DNA of 64,000 nt from Cyanodermella asteris. Lineage: Eukaryota; Ascomycota; Lecanoromycetes; Ostropales; Stictidaceae. The stretch's first letter is position 1, and each line of letters opens with the position of its first letter. This document shows positions 1 through 10,975 of this stretch, piece after piece. The DNA is taken from NCBI GenBank assembly GCA_900618795.1, contig UYJD01000002.1, positions 1,212,551-1,276,550 on the forward strand, in the 5' to 3' direction. A program made the translations under genes and the position numbers. The notes beneath the pieces are model-generated. The model made no database searches. It had not been told where the DNA came from and worked only from the letters and a program-made list of their open reading frames with translations.

Positions 1-649
1 GACCCCCCACCACCGATACCGACCCCGCTATCCCGCTCCTTAAGCCGCCGCCGGTACTCGTTCCGCTTGTCGTTCACGGTCCTGACGTAAATGCTCAGCT
101 CCTCCTCCAGCTGCGGCGCCAGGAACCCCCATTCCGTATCCCGGATCCCGGCCAGTATGTCTTGCGGAGAGATGTTCTTGCGCGACGCGTTCAGCGTGTG
201 CTCGTTGGCGGCGTTGGCGACGTGGTTCAGGAAGACGGACGTGGCGTATTGCATGGCCGAGGCGGCGTCCTTGTGGATTAGCGTCTGAGGGGGCAGGACG
301 CCTTTGGCGAGGCGGACGGTCATCATGCGGGGCATCATGTATTCCTGTAGAATTTGAGTTAGCTTTTGAGAATGTACAGCTGATTGAATAAGTTGGGGAG
401 GTCCTGGAGCCTGTTGCTTGGGAAGGGAGGAGAGGATGGCGAGAGAGAGAGAGAGAGAGAGAGGGAGTTAGGGGGGCGATTGCTTACCTCGATTCCTAGT
501 GTGGGTTCGCCGCCGATGCCAATGTCTGATTGCTTCTTTTTGCTGCCTTTCGAGGAGCCTTCGGCGCCGTCTATGGATAGCATGCTGGGTTCGTCGCTGT
601 TGTTGGGGTTCGGGGCCGTTGGGACGGCGACGACCTTCTTGGGCGGCAT
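1..649 (-). CDS. DPB4: DNA polymerase epsilon subunit D, histone-fold protein (partial)
   Basis: A CBF/NF-Y type histone-fold protein of the Dpb4/POLE3 family. In other fungi this family pairs with Dpb3 in DNA polymerase epsilon and also serves in chromatin remodelling. Two exons are visible: 649-488 and 344 to the window edge, with intron 487-345 (donor GTAAGC, acceptor ACAG, phase 0). The first exon gives a polar N-terminus starting MPPKK and ending GIE. The second gives the histone fold, including VRLAKGVLPPQTLIHKDA, then FLNHVANAANEHT and SPQDILAGI, and continues off the left end. The ATG at 649 has a good context (GCGATGCC). The C-terminal tail, often acidic in this family, lies outside the window. 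The Dpb3 or NF-YB families are alternatives, but the RLAKGVLPP motif favours Dpb4. Confidence 0.85.
441..463. repeat. GA dinucleotide microsatellite
   Basis: About eleven GA units in a row, inside the intron of the DPB4 gene. Read on the minus strand it is a CT tract well upstream of the acceptor. Confidence 0.9.
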
Positions 650-1400
650 CGCGAGGTGGGTTTTCTTTTCGCGCCGTCGCCTTGGGGGTTCAATGCTAGA
701 GTTGAGAGCCGCCGGCGGTCGAATTTCCTAGGTCTCGAGTGGTAGATGAAGCGCCCCGAGCTCGAGTCTCCGCTGGGCGACTGTTGCAATCTTGATCCCT
801 GGTCAGATCGTGATGGTTGTACTTTTGAGTGAGTCTATGGAAGTAGGTTGAGCGTAGTGTCATGTAGAGTCAGACGTTCTCAGATCGCTGCCCAACGGTG
901 GAAGATGTGCTGATTGATGCGTGGTTTCGCAGGTTCGCGGCGCGTAGCTCGCGCTTCATGTGCGGAGTGCGGGCTGCGGAGACGCGTTCTCACGTCGGGA
1001 TCGCCGGAGCTCTGACCATCACTCGTCTTATCACATTGTGGCAACAAGGTCATTTACTTCTAGCTGGACAGAACACGAGCGCTGACCAATGCCAGTCTCA
1101 AGATCAATCATTATGGAAGTTTCTCAAGACTGCAAAGGTGACACAGCTTCTGGTAGCAACGCTCTCTTCGTATCCTCGGCGACTTTGGCGCGGTGTGTTG
1201 AAGAATGAAATTGAAATTCGAATACACTTGGAATTCACTTCGAACCGACGAACTCATGAATCGGAAACATGTCACTCGAATTGCACGTGTAATTTTCTCT
1301 GACACTTGTACTACAGCAAGTGACGTTGACGAGGATGCTGAAATCTCTCATTGTGACGACCTGAGGAGAATGTGGGCACTCGCCAGCAGTTGGGCTGATC
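650..1400. other. Intergenic, no gene seen
   Basis: This is the stretch between the DPB4 start and the stop of the F-box-like gene. Open frames here are short, start in poor contexts and show no recognisable protein. It must hold the DPB4 promoter and the 3' end of the next gene. Confidence 0.6.
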
Positions 1401-2590
1401 CTAGAAGAGCTGCATCCCTGGTCGAATATACCTACGAACCTTCCATCCCGACACCAGCCCACGAGCTCGCGATATCCCGTCCTCGTCCGCTGTCATTGGC
1501 TCATCTTGCCGTGGCATGTGCTGGGAGCCAGCTTCAACATTATCCACAACGAATATCTTCTCTGCATCCTCCAGCTTCAGATCTTTGCCCAACTTGCCAA
1601 TCCACGCAAGTGTTTGAGTATCCAATTCGTTCCTCCTGTTGAACATCACTTGATACGGACTGTCATCGTTTTCGCAAACCCACACTATCCGACGGATGCT
1701 CTGAAACTGGGCCAGGTGGTCAAGACCATGGATATGCAAATCTCGGATGACCACGTTCCGGATAAGCTGCCGATCGGGATTTCGAATCATGAGTTCAAGG
1801 AGCGGAAGCGCGCGCATTTCTGTTGCGAAGTTGTATTCTGGGACTCGGTAAAGCGCTTTCAACGCATCTGCTGCTCTTTACACCAGTCTGCCACTTGCGG
1901 GTCCTCGAGCTGTGGTGATACGTTCAATACTTACATATCGCGGCACACGAGATGTAGTCCACCGATGCGGCGCTTGAAGCATTCCGGAAAAGATTCTTTC
2001 GAAGATTCTGGTTGCCCTCCTAGCGAGTAGTAATGGTAGATCTCGTCCGGACCGTATGCCATGCACCTGCAGGCTCGCCAGACATTGTCCCCCGGTGGCC
2101 CGAATCGGACGTAGCACGAGTGGCGGCAGTCGAGCTCGAGAGGTGTGAGCGGTTTCGTGTGACGTGAGCTGGGCTTGTCGCATACGTGGTGTCTGGGAAA
2201 CACAGTATCGCATAGATGTATTGTCGTTTCTTCATACACCATCTCGATGATCTTGAGCCTAACCTCCGCCGGAAGGTCGAGGAAGCGGCTGTCCTGTTTC
2301 ACGTTGGCTCGCGACTCTCTAGAGTACCGTGCAATGATAGCTTTGCGGCGCTTTGATCGCCCCTGAGCCTCTTTGGCCCTTTTCTTCGCCCGACGTGCCC
2401 TTTCCTTCGCCTGAGTCTTCTGCATCCTCCCGGTGCCGCATTTGCCACCATGCATGTTGCCGCAGCACATGATGCAGAAGAAAGGGATGCTGATGCAAGG
2501 ACAAAACACCGTGAGCAAGGTCCACCATAGGAACTTCAAGCACTTGTCTGTTTTGGATTTTGAATACGAGCTGCGCGGATGCGAAGTCAT
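1401..2590 (-). CDS. F-box-like (DUF7730-type) protein with N-terminal membrane segment
   Basis: Two exons, 2590-1935 and 1875-1401, give about 376 aa. The intron 1934-1876 (59 nt, donor GTAAGT, acceptor AAAG) is placed by reading frame: joining yields CRDIAADALKALYRVPEYNF, the usual continuation in these fungal proteins. Residues about 18-43 are a hydrophobic, cysteine-containing stretch (FLWWTLLTVFCP, then IPFFCIMCC) that looks like a membrane segment. Residues about 57-90 are strongly basic and probably helical. The F-box-like motif FLDLPAEVRLKIIEMVYE begins near residue 103 and is followed by the wide, poorly conserved domain typical of large Pezizomycotina families. These are often annotated DUF7730 or F-box, and substrate and function are unknown. 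The branch site is weak, so the exact acceptor could be off by a few bases. Confidence 0.75.
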
Positions 2591-3294
2591 GATGCCGTGC
2601 CCTTAGCGTACGTTCGATAGAGCAGAAAGTAGGTTGAATCTGCAAGAAAGACGGCACAAGCAGTAGTAAGAGGACATTATACGGTGGAAGAGGGGCCATA
2701 TAAAGTACATGTTCCAGCTTCAGGACTCAAAGCCACGAATTCAGCCTTATCGCTATAATGCGGCACGAGGAGGGGCGCAATATGATACAAAAACATCAGC
2801 AAGCACCTATACCCAGACACACAGACCAAAGTGAACGTGCTCGCAACAACAACATCCAAGTGCTCGATTGCAAGCCTTTGTAGAGATAAGAAATCTGGAC
2901 CTGATACACGATAGTGTGGGATGCTGAGGTGGTAATTCCTGGAGCTTCACGGACGCTCGTCCACGGGCGAAATCAATGACTGATTCGTCCGAAGAAGACG
3001 AAGGCGACATGAACTAGCACTTCTAGCCATCGATATTCAATGGCTTAGACATTTTTGAGGCGGCAACATCGAAACACTCTTGAGAGTTGAGCAGGAAAGC
3101 TGGTGGTAATGGTATCCAGCTTCGTCGCCGAGGGTCGCACACGCGACGCGCCAATTAGTCATCCGTAGAGCTCTGTCTGCTCCACGAGTCGATTTCATGT
3201 CTGGGTACTTCATTAACCCTTTTGGCATGGACAAGTCTTTGGAACGATACTGCAGTTGGCAAGTCGATGCATTCGCATTCGATGCATCATGAAA
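2591..3294. other. Intergenic, no gene seen
   Basis: Upstream of the F-box-like gene and downstream of the K+ channel stop. Only short frames occur. Near 3263-3288 the word TCGATGCAT occurs twice close together. I see nothing else of note. Confidence 0.6.
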
Positions 3295-5355
3295 TTACTT
3301 GACCTCTAAGGATAATTCGCCACGCTGCCGTGCTTCTCTCTCTCGCCTCTCTCGCCTCGCTTCGTGGCTGACATCTCTCAATTCCTCTTCCAGCCTCACA
3401 GTCAACCGCTCCAGCACCCATTCCGGCTCATCCGTCTCGCCCAAAAGGGGGCTTCGCTCTCCCATCCAACTCCATTGCACCACCTTGTGTTTACGCCCCA
3501 CATGTTGCCTCCCTTCCGCATTGGCCTTGACATCTTCCGGCGCGACGGGCTGTCTGTGAAATTTCTCGTCACTCTCGGACTCGCCCAGCAGCTGCAAGAA
3601 CCATGCCCACTGATCGTACGTATACTTCTTTGGCGGCTTCGAGCCGACGTCTCGCATGACTTGGCGGATCTCGCGGATCAGCAGGAAGCGATGCATGTGC
3701 TTGTTTTCGCTCGCGGGGTCGCGGCGGGCGCGTGCTTGGTCTGCTTCGATGAGTTCGTCGTGCTCGATGGCTTTGCTGCGCTGTTCGGGCTCTCGGCTCT
3801 CTGGGCTTGGTTTGTTGTTCGCCTTGCTTTTACCGCGTTCGGGATCTTCGTTTGGAATGTCCCTCGAATCCTCCGAGGAATGATGTACGCAATCGACATT
3901 ATTCTCGTGCCGGTTCAGAAGCTTGCGGAACTGTTGTCGAAGCCCGGAACTCCCTGGTAGGATGGTCAACTCTCCGAGCCTTAACGTGACGTCGCGCACG
4001 AGACGGACGACAGTGTCTCCCATGTTTGAAATCAAGATCGTAAGTGTCGGTATAGCAAGCAAACTCCAGAACACGAAGAACGACTTGCCAGCGTTAGTCT
4101 GTGGGGCGAAATCACCGTACCCGATCGTGAGCAGGGAGGTGTAGGTAAAGTAGAGGCTTTCGAAGTAGGACCAATTGCCGGAGGCTTCAGCTTTCCAGAA
4201 GACGACGGCGCCTACGAACCACAGGATAAGTCCGGCAATCGTAGATCCGAAAAGGGCCGTCCATTTGCGTTGTAGATCTGACTGGTACTGGATGCGGCGC
4301 ATTATGATGAATTCTTGTCTTCGCACCTCTTCATGTGAGTGATCAGCTCGACTGACCGAGTGCCACTTCTCCATGATGCTCAGCTTCACCTTGCCGTCGT
4401 ACTTTAGCATTTGATGTACAGCCTTTTCGCGTGTCCGCTCAGCCAGCCTGGCGGAAAGTTTGCGCTTGCCTCGCTCGAGCATCAGAGATCTTATGCTGCC
4501 CACCACCAACCCCAGAATGATGATTCCACCGATGGCATAAGGAAACATGAGGCCTCGTCCGGCATGTGTGGTCGGAGCGACATTGCCGATACCAATGGTG
4601 AGCAAGGTATAGTTAGCCCAGTAGACCGCATCAGAGTATGACCAGCCCTCGATTGCGTGCCAAACGCCGGCGCCAGCAAGGAGGTACACCACGTATGAGG
4701 TGGTCTGAAGCATCAATGTGCGTTGGCTCACGGTAAGCTGAAAGTCCATCGAGTAGTGACCCGCAACGGCTCCCCAAACCGTGATCAGCATCAAGCTGGA
4801 GATGATGAAGTAGAGAACGGTGGCCCATATCGCGTAGTAGTACGCTTGGGTGAAGGTTCGGTTTATGCCTTCGTCCAACCTCATGCTCGGAGCGTAATTA
4901 GCGGCGACCACAAGCGATATCAGCAAGAAGCTCGAGATATACCAGCCCAGGATCGTGATAGGCTGCGCAATCTTGAAGGGTATCCGTCGCGCCATGTTCA
5001 GCAAAAGCGCGACGTTTGCAATGATGGCCAGAACCAAAGAGACGCTGTTGACAGCTAGAAGCCATTCCGGGTCGTCGATGTCAATGGCAGTGCCGGTGTC
5101 GCCTGCTACGCCATCCGGGATGGTTGATCTCCAATGTGAAGCTAGCGCGCAGACGTTAAAGGCGCTGGCAATGGGACCGAAACATGCTGCCAATAAGGGT
5201 ATTGCGGTGGATGCGGCCCACCATCTTGATGGATCGAGGAATTCTTCGCGCTCGACAGTGACATGATCTCCGTCATTCTGGTCGGACGTGAATGGATGCT
5301 CCTCCACGCCCTTAGCAGCCTCGTCAATAGGTTCATCCAGACCCGGGTCGTTCAT
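3295..5355 (-). CDS. TOK1: TOK1-type two-pore outward-rectifier potassium channel
   Basis: A single-exon 686-aa protein. It has the fungal TOK layout: a run of hydrophobic segments between about residues 48 and 240, a first pore loop, one or two further membrane segments, a cytoplasmic loop, then a second membrane-pore-membrane unit. The first selectivity filter is TIGIGN at residues 253-258. The second is TIGYGD at 410-415, the canonical K+ signature. The C-terminal 230 residues are charged and presumably cytoplasmic (RERREREAR near the end). In yeast Tok1 carries outward K+ current at the plasma membrane; the same role is inferred here. The ATG at 5355 precedes an acidic N-terminus of about 40 residues. 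No intron is needed, since the frame is open throughout. Asn rather than Asp after the first filter is noted as unusual. Confidence 0.9.
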   Translation of the reverse strand: MNDPGLDEPIDEAAKGVEEHPFTSDQNDGDHVTVEREEFLDPSRWWAASTAIPLLAACFGPIASAFNVCALASHWRSTIPDGVAGDTGTAIDIDDPEWLLAVNSVSLVLAIIANVALLLNMARRIPFKIAQPITILGWYISSFLLISLVVAANYAPSMRLDEGINRTFTQAYYYAIWATVLYFIISSLMLITVWGAVAGHYSMDFQLTVSQRTLMLQTTSYVVYLLAGAGVWHAIEGWSYSDAVYWANYTLLTIGIGNVAPTTHAGRGLMFPYAIGGIIILGLVVGSIRSLMLERGKRKLSARLAERTREKAVHQMLKYDGKVKLSIMEKWHSVSRADHSHEEVRRQEFIIMRRIQYQSDLQRKWTALFGSTIAGLILWFVGAVVFWKAEASGNWSYFESLYFTYTSLLTIGYGDFAPQTNAGKSFFVFWSLLAIPTLTILISNMGDTVVRLVRDVTLRLGELTILPGSSGLRQQFRKLLNRHENNVDCVHHSSEDSRDIPNEDPERGKSKANNKPSPESREPEQRSKAIEHDELIEADQARARRDPASENKHMHRFLLIREIRQVMRDVGSKPPKKYTYDQWAWFLQLLGESESDEKFHRQPVAPEDVKANAEGRQHVGRKHKVVQWSWMGERSPLLGETDEPEWVLERLTVRLEEELRDVSHEARRERREREARQRGELSLEVK

Positions 5356-6370
5356 TGCGGCTTGTTCTCCTGTGATTTTAACTAGGCTTTGGTCAAGGTA
5401 CTAAAGCGCGAGTTGGCTTTCAGCCTCGTAATAAGCCGTCGAAACGCAATCTGGTCATGGTAACACAGCGGCGAAGGCAGGTGCTGTTCCGCTGTGATGA
5501 ATGACAAGCGAGTGAAAACAAGTGTATAGCCCCCCAGCTAAGCGGCTTTCTTTCTCCAGCTTATCCCTGTTCCAACGGCGCAAGCCGAAGCTAATGAGGA
5601 ACGACAATACTTCTCGATAGTCCCTTGGCTCGCAACAAGACTCGGCTGCGCGCAAATCTGGTTTGCTCGGAATCACAGTACATAGGAGACATCAGGATGA
5701 GTGACTGTGGATGTTCCAGAGGCGCGTGCCTTCATCCTGATTCCCTGAAACAGGTAACATGAGCCTCTAGGCCGCCCGAGCTTAAGCTATGACGCAGAAT
5801 CGACAGGGATGTGATAGAGGGCTTTGGGAGTTAATCTTATCACGAGGGGGGAAACTAGCACGCGCATTCGCGGGGAAGGTCGGCCGCTCACTTTCCAAGT
5901 TCAAAGTTGACGAGCTCTGGATCAAGGCGGCCTGCCAGCCAAAGTCTTTTACGGTCACGTGAGAGGTGCATTCTCGAGCTGCACGCTGCACGGTCAAGTT
6001 GGCGAATTGAAGTATCTTGATCCAAGCTTTGTTGCGCTCTACCAACCAGGTAGGCTGAATTCTATTCACAAGCCACAGAACTTGTGACAACCAATTTGTG
6101 TCTCAGAAAAACTGCCGAAGTGAGTTATATGCATGTTTCACGGCTTGGGCAGCATACGAAGCTCTTGGTGGACTTGGTGATTCTGCAACCCATAGAGGTC
6201 CGGTTAAATGCTATGGGTTGTGCGCATGTCCTGCGATGCCTCCCACAGAACATTCAACAATGTCCAGATGTTGGACTAAGTAGCTCCCGACGCCTGCTCG
6301 TCGCATGCAAGCTGTCATCTGCTTGTGCAGTCTCGAAAGATTGACGCCCTGCGCGCCAATTCGAACCGCC
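5356..6370. other. Intergenic, no gene seen
   Basis: About 1 kb that contains the promoter side of the K+ channel gene and the 3' side of the NIPSNAP gene. No frame resembles a protein, and no RNA gene is apparent by eye. Confidence 0.6.
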
Positions 6371-7545
6371 CTAAGCCACAGGACTCCATGGAAGTGGAAC
6401 CATGATCCGGCTCTTCATGTCCTGGATCAGTGGAACGGTCTTGTGCACCGTGTCGCTCCAGCCTTCATGACCCCAGCTCATCTCCCTGCGCACTCGGCGC
6501 TCCTCCAGATCCGCAAATTGCCACAGATGATGCACCGTGTTAAGCTGTCCTATCTGCACAAACCAAGCGCCAACACCTTCCATGACTTGACGGCGCGCCT
6601 TGAGACCGTTGCGCCATTGCGTCTCCCATTCCATGAGATTACCGGGGTGGAGGGTGTATGATCGTAACTCGAAGATGCCGCCCAACTGGCGAGGCGGCGT
6701 CGTTGGCCAGAACGAAAACTCTTGCATAAGCGACGTCTCTTTGCTCGTAATCAGTGTTTTCAACTTGGAGTCGAAAGCAGCAAATTCAGGGTGCTGGGTG
6801 ATGCTGTTCAGGGAGTTGTGGTAACCCGTGTATCGCTCGTATTCCCAAATATGGACTGGCACCATGTTAGCAGAGATGCAGAATGAGGGATGTGGAGCTA
6901 CACACCGAACGTATCGCAGTCGCCGACCTCTGTTCGCCAGCTCCCTACGAGATGCACATGATTGTCTTTGTTGTTTGCGACCTTCGGATACCAGCCGCCA
7001 ATGAGCTCGGTATACTCTTCAACCTTGTCTGGCTTGACTTTGTGGAAGACGATACTGTGCACATACTTGCCGCGTGCCAATACTTGACTGAAGCTTCGTT
7101 CGATCTCGCGGTCGAGCTCGCGGCCTTCTGGGGTGCCGTAAATGAGACGGCCGATGGCTCCTTGACGAGAACCGGCGTCTTCTGCGAGACGATTCTCTCG
7201 GTCCTGTTCTGAAGTGTTCAGTGAGCCCAAGCCGAGCTTATTAGCAACGTCGCCGGTCACGCTGCCGACCCCGTGCTCAGATGCAGCAGCAGGGACAGCC
7301 TCAGCGTCCTTGGTAGAAGGGGAAACCGAATCAGAGGTATGAGACTTAGCCGGCTGGGACGTACTGTCTTGCGCCTTCTTCTCCTTCTTTATCTGCTCCT
7401 GTGACCGCCGGAACTCTTGCTGCTTCGCGTCGAATTTTGATGCGTCTCTCGAAGTAATGTCGGCAATGGACGGGACCTTGCCCAGAGCTGCCGAAGTGGT
7501 GAAAGGCCGGGCAGAGCCCAAGGCTCGTCGCGCTATAGAAGTCAT
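6371..7545 (-). CDS. NIPSNAP family mitochondrial protein
   Basis: Two exons, 7545-6906 and 6855-6371, give 374 aa. The intron 6905-6856 (50 nt) has a GTGTGT donor and a CTAAC branch 9 nt before its CAG. Joining gives CDTFVHIWEYERYTGYH, matching the NIPSNAP fold. The start at 7545 (CACAATGAC) gives a basic, Ser/Thr-rich leader, MTSIARRALGSARPFTTSA, typical of a mitochondrial presequence. Upstream codons in frame lack an ATG. After the leader comes a charged low-complexity stretch, then a first NIPSNAP unit (KYVHSIVFHKVKPDKVEEY) and a second one (GIFELRSYTLHPGNLMEWE), so both ferredoxin-like halves are present. NIPSNAPs are mitochondrial matrix-associated proteins. The animal members act as mitophagy signals, while the fungal role is not settled. 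Confidence 0.88.
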
Positions 7546-8508
7546 TGTGCAGTATGATGTCGAGGGGAGATGCAATCTGCAGTCGCGTAATTGACTGCGA
7601 AGGTAGAGGGTAGGGTCGTATTAGACCTGGACGGGTGTAGACGTCGTCGGGATACTATCTGGGCGCGGTCGACGGGACGAGGCCGGCGAGAAGGACGATG
7701 GGCAAACACTCTGTGATGCTTGAGTTCACAGTAGCGGCGACAGGCGAGGCAGAAGCAGCAGCAGCGAGGGTCAGACACAGGTCAGGAGCGTGTGAGGAGT
7801 CGCAGCGGGCAGCAGAAGTCTAGCTGATGAAGGGTGTGGGGGAACGGCAGGGTAGGTTGGTAGGTAGGTTGCGAGGTAGGGAAGAGCCTTGGTGTTTGGC
7901 CGAGCTGTGCGCTGCAGCTTCCAAGCACTCCAAGAAGCTCCATGACGGCCAAAAGTGCTTGGCACCGCCTCGTGCTCATCGTCTCGACCTCTCGCAGGGC
8001 TCTAGCTCCCTTCTATCCGTACAATGCGGCTGCTGGGGCTGTTTCTCGCGACGTTGTACTTCTGTCGGCTCGAGATTATACTGATGAGCATGTCTGAGTC
8101 CTAGCTCACAATCTGATGGTTCCGGCGGCCTGCTTCCCCACACCAACGCTTTTGACACAGTGTACCTGGAACGCAAAGTCAAGGTCATGCCGCTAACCAA
8201 CTTCCCCGCAACTCCATGGGCAAATCAGCTGCATTGTATAGGCCAGCAGGGCCAGCAGGGCCAGCCGCAGCCCAAGCCCTCCTCTGCATCCATCTATAGG
8301 CCATCCCTCGGGCACACTACTCATCGACCCCGCTCAGGTACATCTAGAGCTGCATGTGCCCGGTATATATTGATGGGAGAGCACTTCCCGCGTTATACAC
8401 TCTCTACACTTGTGAGGCATCTCTACTACTGAGAACGACGGAATTGGGTGGTGATTTGGTTCGTCAAATTCTCGGGCATCCATTCATTGATACTCAGCAA
8501 CGCCAACA
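7546..8508. other. Intergenic between NIPSNAP and DUF300 genes
   Basis: Holds the NIPSNAP promoter and leader. It includes a degenerate GGTAGGTT-type repeat near 7851-7882 and a short GCCAGCAGG repeat near 8242. Small frames with ATGs exist but show no protein similarity that I recognise. Confidence 0.55.
8242..8268. repeat. Short tandem repeat, 9-bp unit GCCAGCAGG
   Basis: Two exact copies of GCCAGCAGG followed by a partial third copy, in intergenic DNA downstream of the DUF300 gene. Confidence 0.8.
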
Positions 8509-10407
8509 CTACCCTTCGTCGTCCCTCCTGCCCCAGACATCTCGATCGTCCATTTCGCCGTATGGTGTGACGTTCCCACTATCGTTTTTCGAAGTGGAGT
8601 CGTGATCTGCGCTTTCCTCTTTAACTTCGCCCTCCTCTTCCTCTTCGTGCTCTATCGCATCCTCTGTGTCTCCTCCGAGGGTCAGCTTGTTGGGCTCGAA
8701 GCCTGATCGAATGTCCTTGCCTTCATCTTCGTCGTCATATGTTCGTACATAGTGCTTGGGCTGTCCTTCGTTCCATGCCGCGCCGCCCTCTTTGCGTGCC
8801 CGTACGCGTTCAATTTCCTCGGCTTCCGTGTCCTCAACCACCAGATCGACAAGCTGGCTGGGGCCTGAATTGCTCGACGACCCGCCTCGCTCCTTCGTCA
8901 GTGCATCTTCGATCACTGGCGCACGAGGAGCAGCCGAGGGCTCTCCTGACGTCGAGCGATCTTTGCCCTTGCTGGCTCGTTTCTTGACGTCTGTCTCTCG
9001 TCGCTTCTTCCCTTTCGTTGTCGGATGAAGTATGTGTCGATTGGTGCTCGTCGTAATCAGCTCGGGATCCGAGCGCAAGTAGCGTTGCTCTATCGGTATG
9101 TGTGCTGTAATGACCGGGTAATTCCAGTCGCCAAACTCGAGTGCTTTCGCGTTGCTGAACAGACGCTCGTCTTCGGCATCAATGTGCGTCTCGTCCATGT
9201 CTTTGGTGTTACCGTCGGATCGGTGACCTGTGACCGGAGATATCGATCTGCTAGGTCTGCTGGGTCCTGAGTCAGGCGCGCTGAGAAGAGGTGTGCGAGA
9301 ATTGACCTCACCTGGCTTGGGAAGCCAGTACTTTCCTTTGCCGTCTCGAGCGTATCGCATGCCTTCCTGCATCCTCCGAAATCTGGCACTCGATTCCTCG
9401 TGAGCAAGGACGTTGTCACCCGAGTCAAACAGACGGTATCCATATTTCCGACCCGAAAATGTCTCCTTCGCATCTTGAATGAGGTCGACAGGTCCGAATG
9501 CGTCTCTGAGTGCGTACTTGACGGGCATGCGCGCCGAAGAGATCGTTTTATCGGCATAGTCGTGCCACGAAAAGGCATACCAGTGAGCGACCGCAAATAT
9601 TGGCATCTCTACGCAGATGAGCGCGTCCTGAATAGCGGCTGCGAGGTTGTCTGCGCTGTAACCGTCCACGTCATTGGGTATAGCCCCAAGAAACTGCAAG
9701 ATCGACAGGAAGAGACCCTGCCAATAAGACGCGAAGATGATGAGCTTCACGCAGAGGAACTTTGGGACCGGCCGGAAAGGCTTCAGATCTGTCGACATGC
9801 ACACCCAGAACATGGCTAGAGCATACAGACTCACTGACACCGATACGTTGTAAAGCAGACTTTCCCAAAAGTAACCCGAGTCTATGCTGATTGTCCCTTC
9901 TTTGTACGTTCCGGTTGCTTTCATCACAATATTCGCAACACTGAGGACAGGCTTGAGCCATGTGTATTGCAAGATGCCTCTCTTGATCGCAAGAAATGTG
10001 TGAGGGTCCGAGATATCGACCTTGTTGAAACAGTGGTTGAGAGGCCAAGGATGGTTCACTGGCCGCCTGCCGACCATGATGATGATGAGAGATCGCTCGC
10101 CGCCGAGGAAATTGATCAGTAGTTGCAGGAAGGTATAAATCGTAAACGCTTCGTAGACATCGCGTATTGGATCCAGGTACATTGACGCTGTTATTGATAC
10201 GATGCTGCCCCATGATGCAATGGCGTAGATGGGCACCATGATCAGGACACGGATGACATAGCGTTGAAGGAGAGGTTTCCGGTAGTTCTTGGCCTGGAAG
10301 AATATCGAGACCAGGGACAGGAGCGTCGATGCCAGGGAGCAGACTCCCGTCACAATCACAGCTATTTCACCCAGCTTCGAGCCGGTCCCCGCACTGCCGG
10401 CGCCCAT
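8509..10407 (-). CDS. DUF300 / TMEM184 family membrane protein (OSTalpha-like)
   Basis: A single-exon 632-aa protein of the DUF300/TMEM184 family, related to organic solute transporter alpha and to fission yeast Hfl1, which binds lipidated Atg8 at the vacuole. Family motifs are clear: LLQRYVIRVLIMVPIYAI, YEAFTIYTFLQLLINFLGGE, WPLNHCFNKVDISDPHTFL and ILQYTWLKP, with about seven membrane segments in the first 310 residues. The remaining half is hydrophilic and looks disordered: many Ser/Pro, KGKKRRETD and acidic EHEEEEEGE stretches. Start at 10407 (GCCATGGGC, strong context). An extra upstream exon cannot be ruled out, because GTAGGT and CAG sites lie in the leader. It is divergent from CSF1 over a shared 568-bp promoter region. 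Substrate and exact location are unknown; vacuolar or endomembrane is the inference. Confidence 0.87.
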   Translation of the reverse strand: MGAGSAGTGSKLGEIAVIVTGVCSLASTLLSLVSIFFQAKNYRKPLLQRYVIRVLIMVPIYAIASWGSIVSITASMYLDPIRDVYEAFTIYTFLQLLINFLGGERSLIIIMVGRRPVNHPWPLNHCFNKVDISDPHTFLAIKRGILQYTWLKPVLSVANIVMKATGTYKEGTISIDSGYFWESLLYNVSVSVSLYALAMFWVCMSTDLKPFRPVPKFLCVKLIIFASYWQGLFLSILQFLGAIPNDVDGYSADNLAAAIQDALICVEMPIFAVAHWYAFSWHDYADKTISSARMPVKYALRDAFGPVDLIQDAKETFSGRKYGYRLFDSGDNVLAHEESSARFRRMQEGMRYARDGKGKYWLPKPGEVNSRTPLLSAPDSGPSRPSRSISPVTGHRSDGNTKDMDETHIDAEDERLFSNAKALEFGDWNYPVITAHIPIEQRYLRSDPELITTSTNRHILHPTTKGKKRRETDVKKRASKGKDRSTSGEPSAAPRAPVIEDALTKERGGSSSNSGPSQLVDLVVEDTEAEEIERVRARKEGGAAWNEGQPKHYVRTYDDEDEGKDIRSGFEPNKLTLGGDTEDAIEHEEEEEGEVKEESADHDSTSKNDSGNVTPYGEMDDRDVWGRRDDEG

Positions 10408-10975
10408 GGCGAATACTGTCGCGCTATTGGTTTGGCTGGAGAAGTTTGGACGGCCTCCTCATACCTGCCAACGTATGAGCTTCAGTGAGTGGAGGTGAGT
10501 TTCGAAGTTACCTACCATGGTGACAATGTTGGAAAAGTGTGGTGACGAGCAGCGAACTGAGAGGAATTCTGGTAGCGAAGAGAGGTTTGCGAAGCGCGAA
10601 GACTATTATAGGAGATACCAAGTGTTGCCGCTTGAGCACGTTGCGAAGTGTGCTTGCAAAGATAGCAGAGCGTGGTGGGCCTTGGGGTCAGAAGAAAGCT
10701 GGGTGCCTTGTGACATGGAACTCTGACGCGATGAACGGCGATGAGCCGCTTTTGCAGATCCCTGACAGCTGCAACCGAGCTTCCATTCGAGCTGATCTTG
10801 ACAACCGCGCCTTCAGCTTCACGAGTCCGAAGACGCGCACCATCTTTGTCATCCAATCGTTCACACTCTGGATGTGACGTTGGGCACGATGAAGGGCAAC
10901 GTCTGTGTGCGCCTCGCCTTTACGGACCTTTACTTGGGTGGATGAACGAAAGAGGAGGACTTGGAACACATCAAG
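10408..10975. promoter_or_regulatory. Shared divergent promoter region, DUF300 gene / CSF1
   Basis: The two genes start back to back 568 bp apart, so this interval must carry both promoters. No TATA box or factor site stands out with confidence. Short frames here are not convincing genes. Confidence 0.5.

Noticed and set aside
2807-3010. 67-codon minus frame with a Ser-rich start and a Cys-rich end
   Set aside because: Too short, with no signal peptide, homologue or splice partner that I can see.
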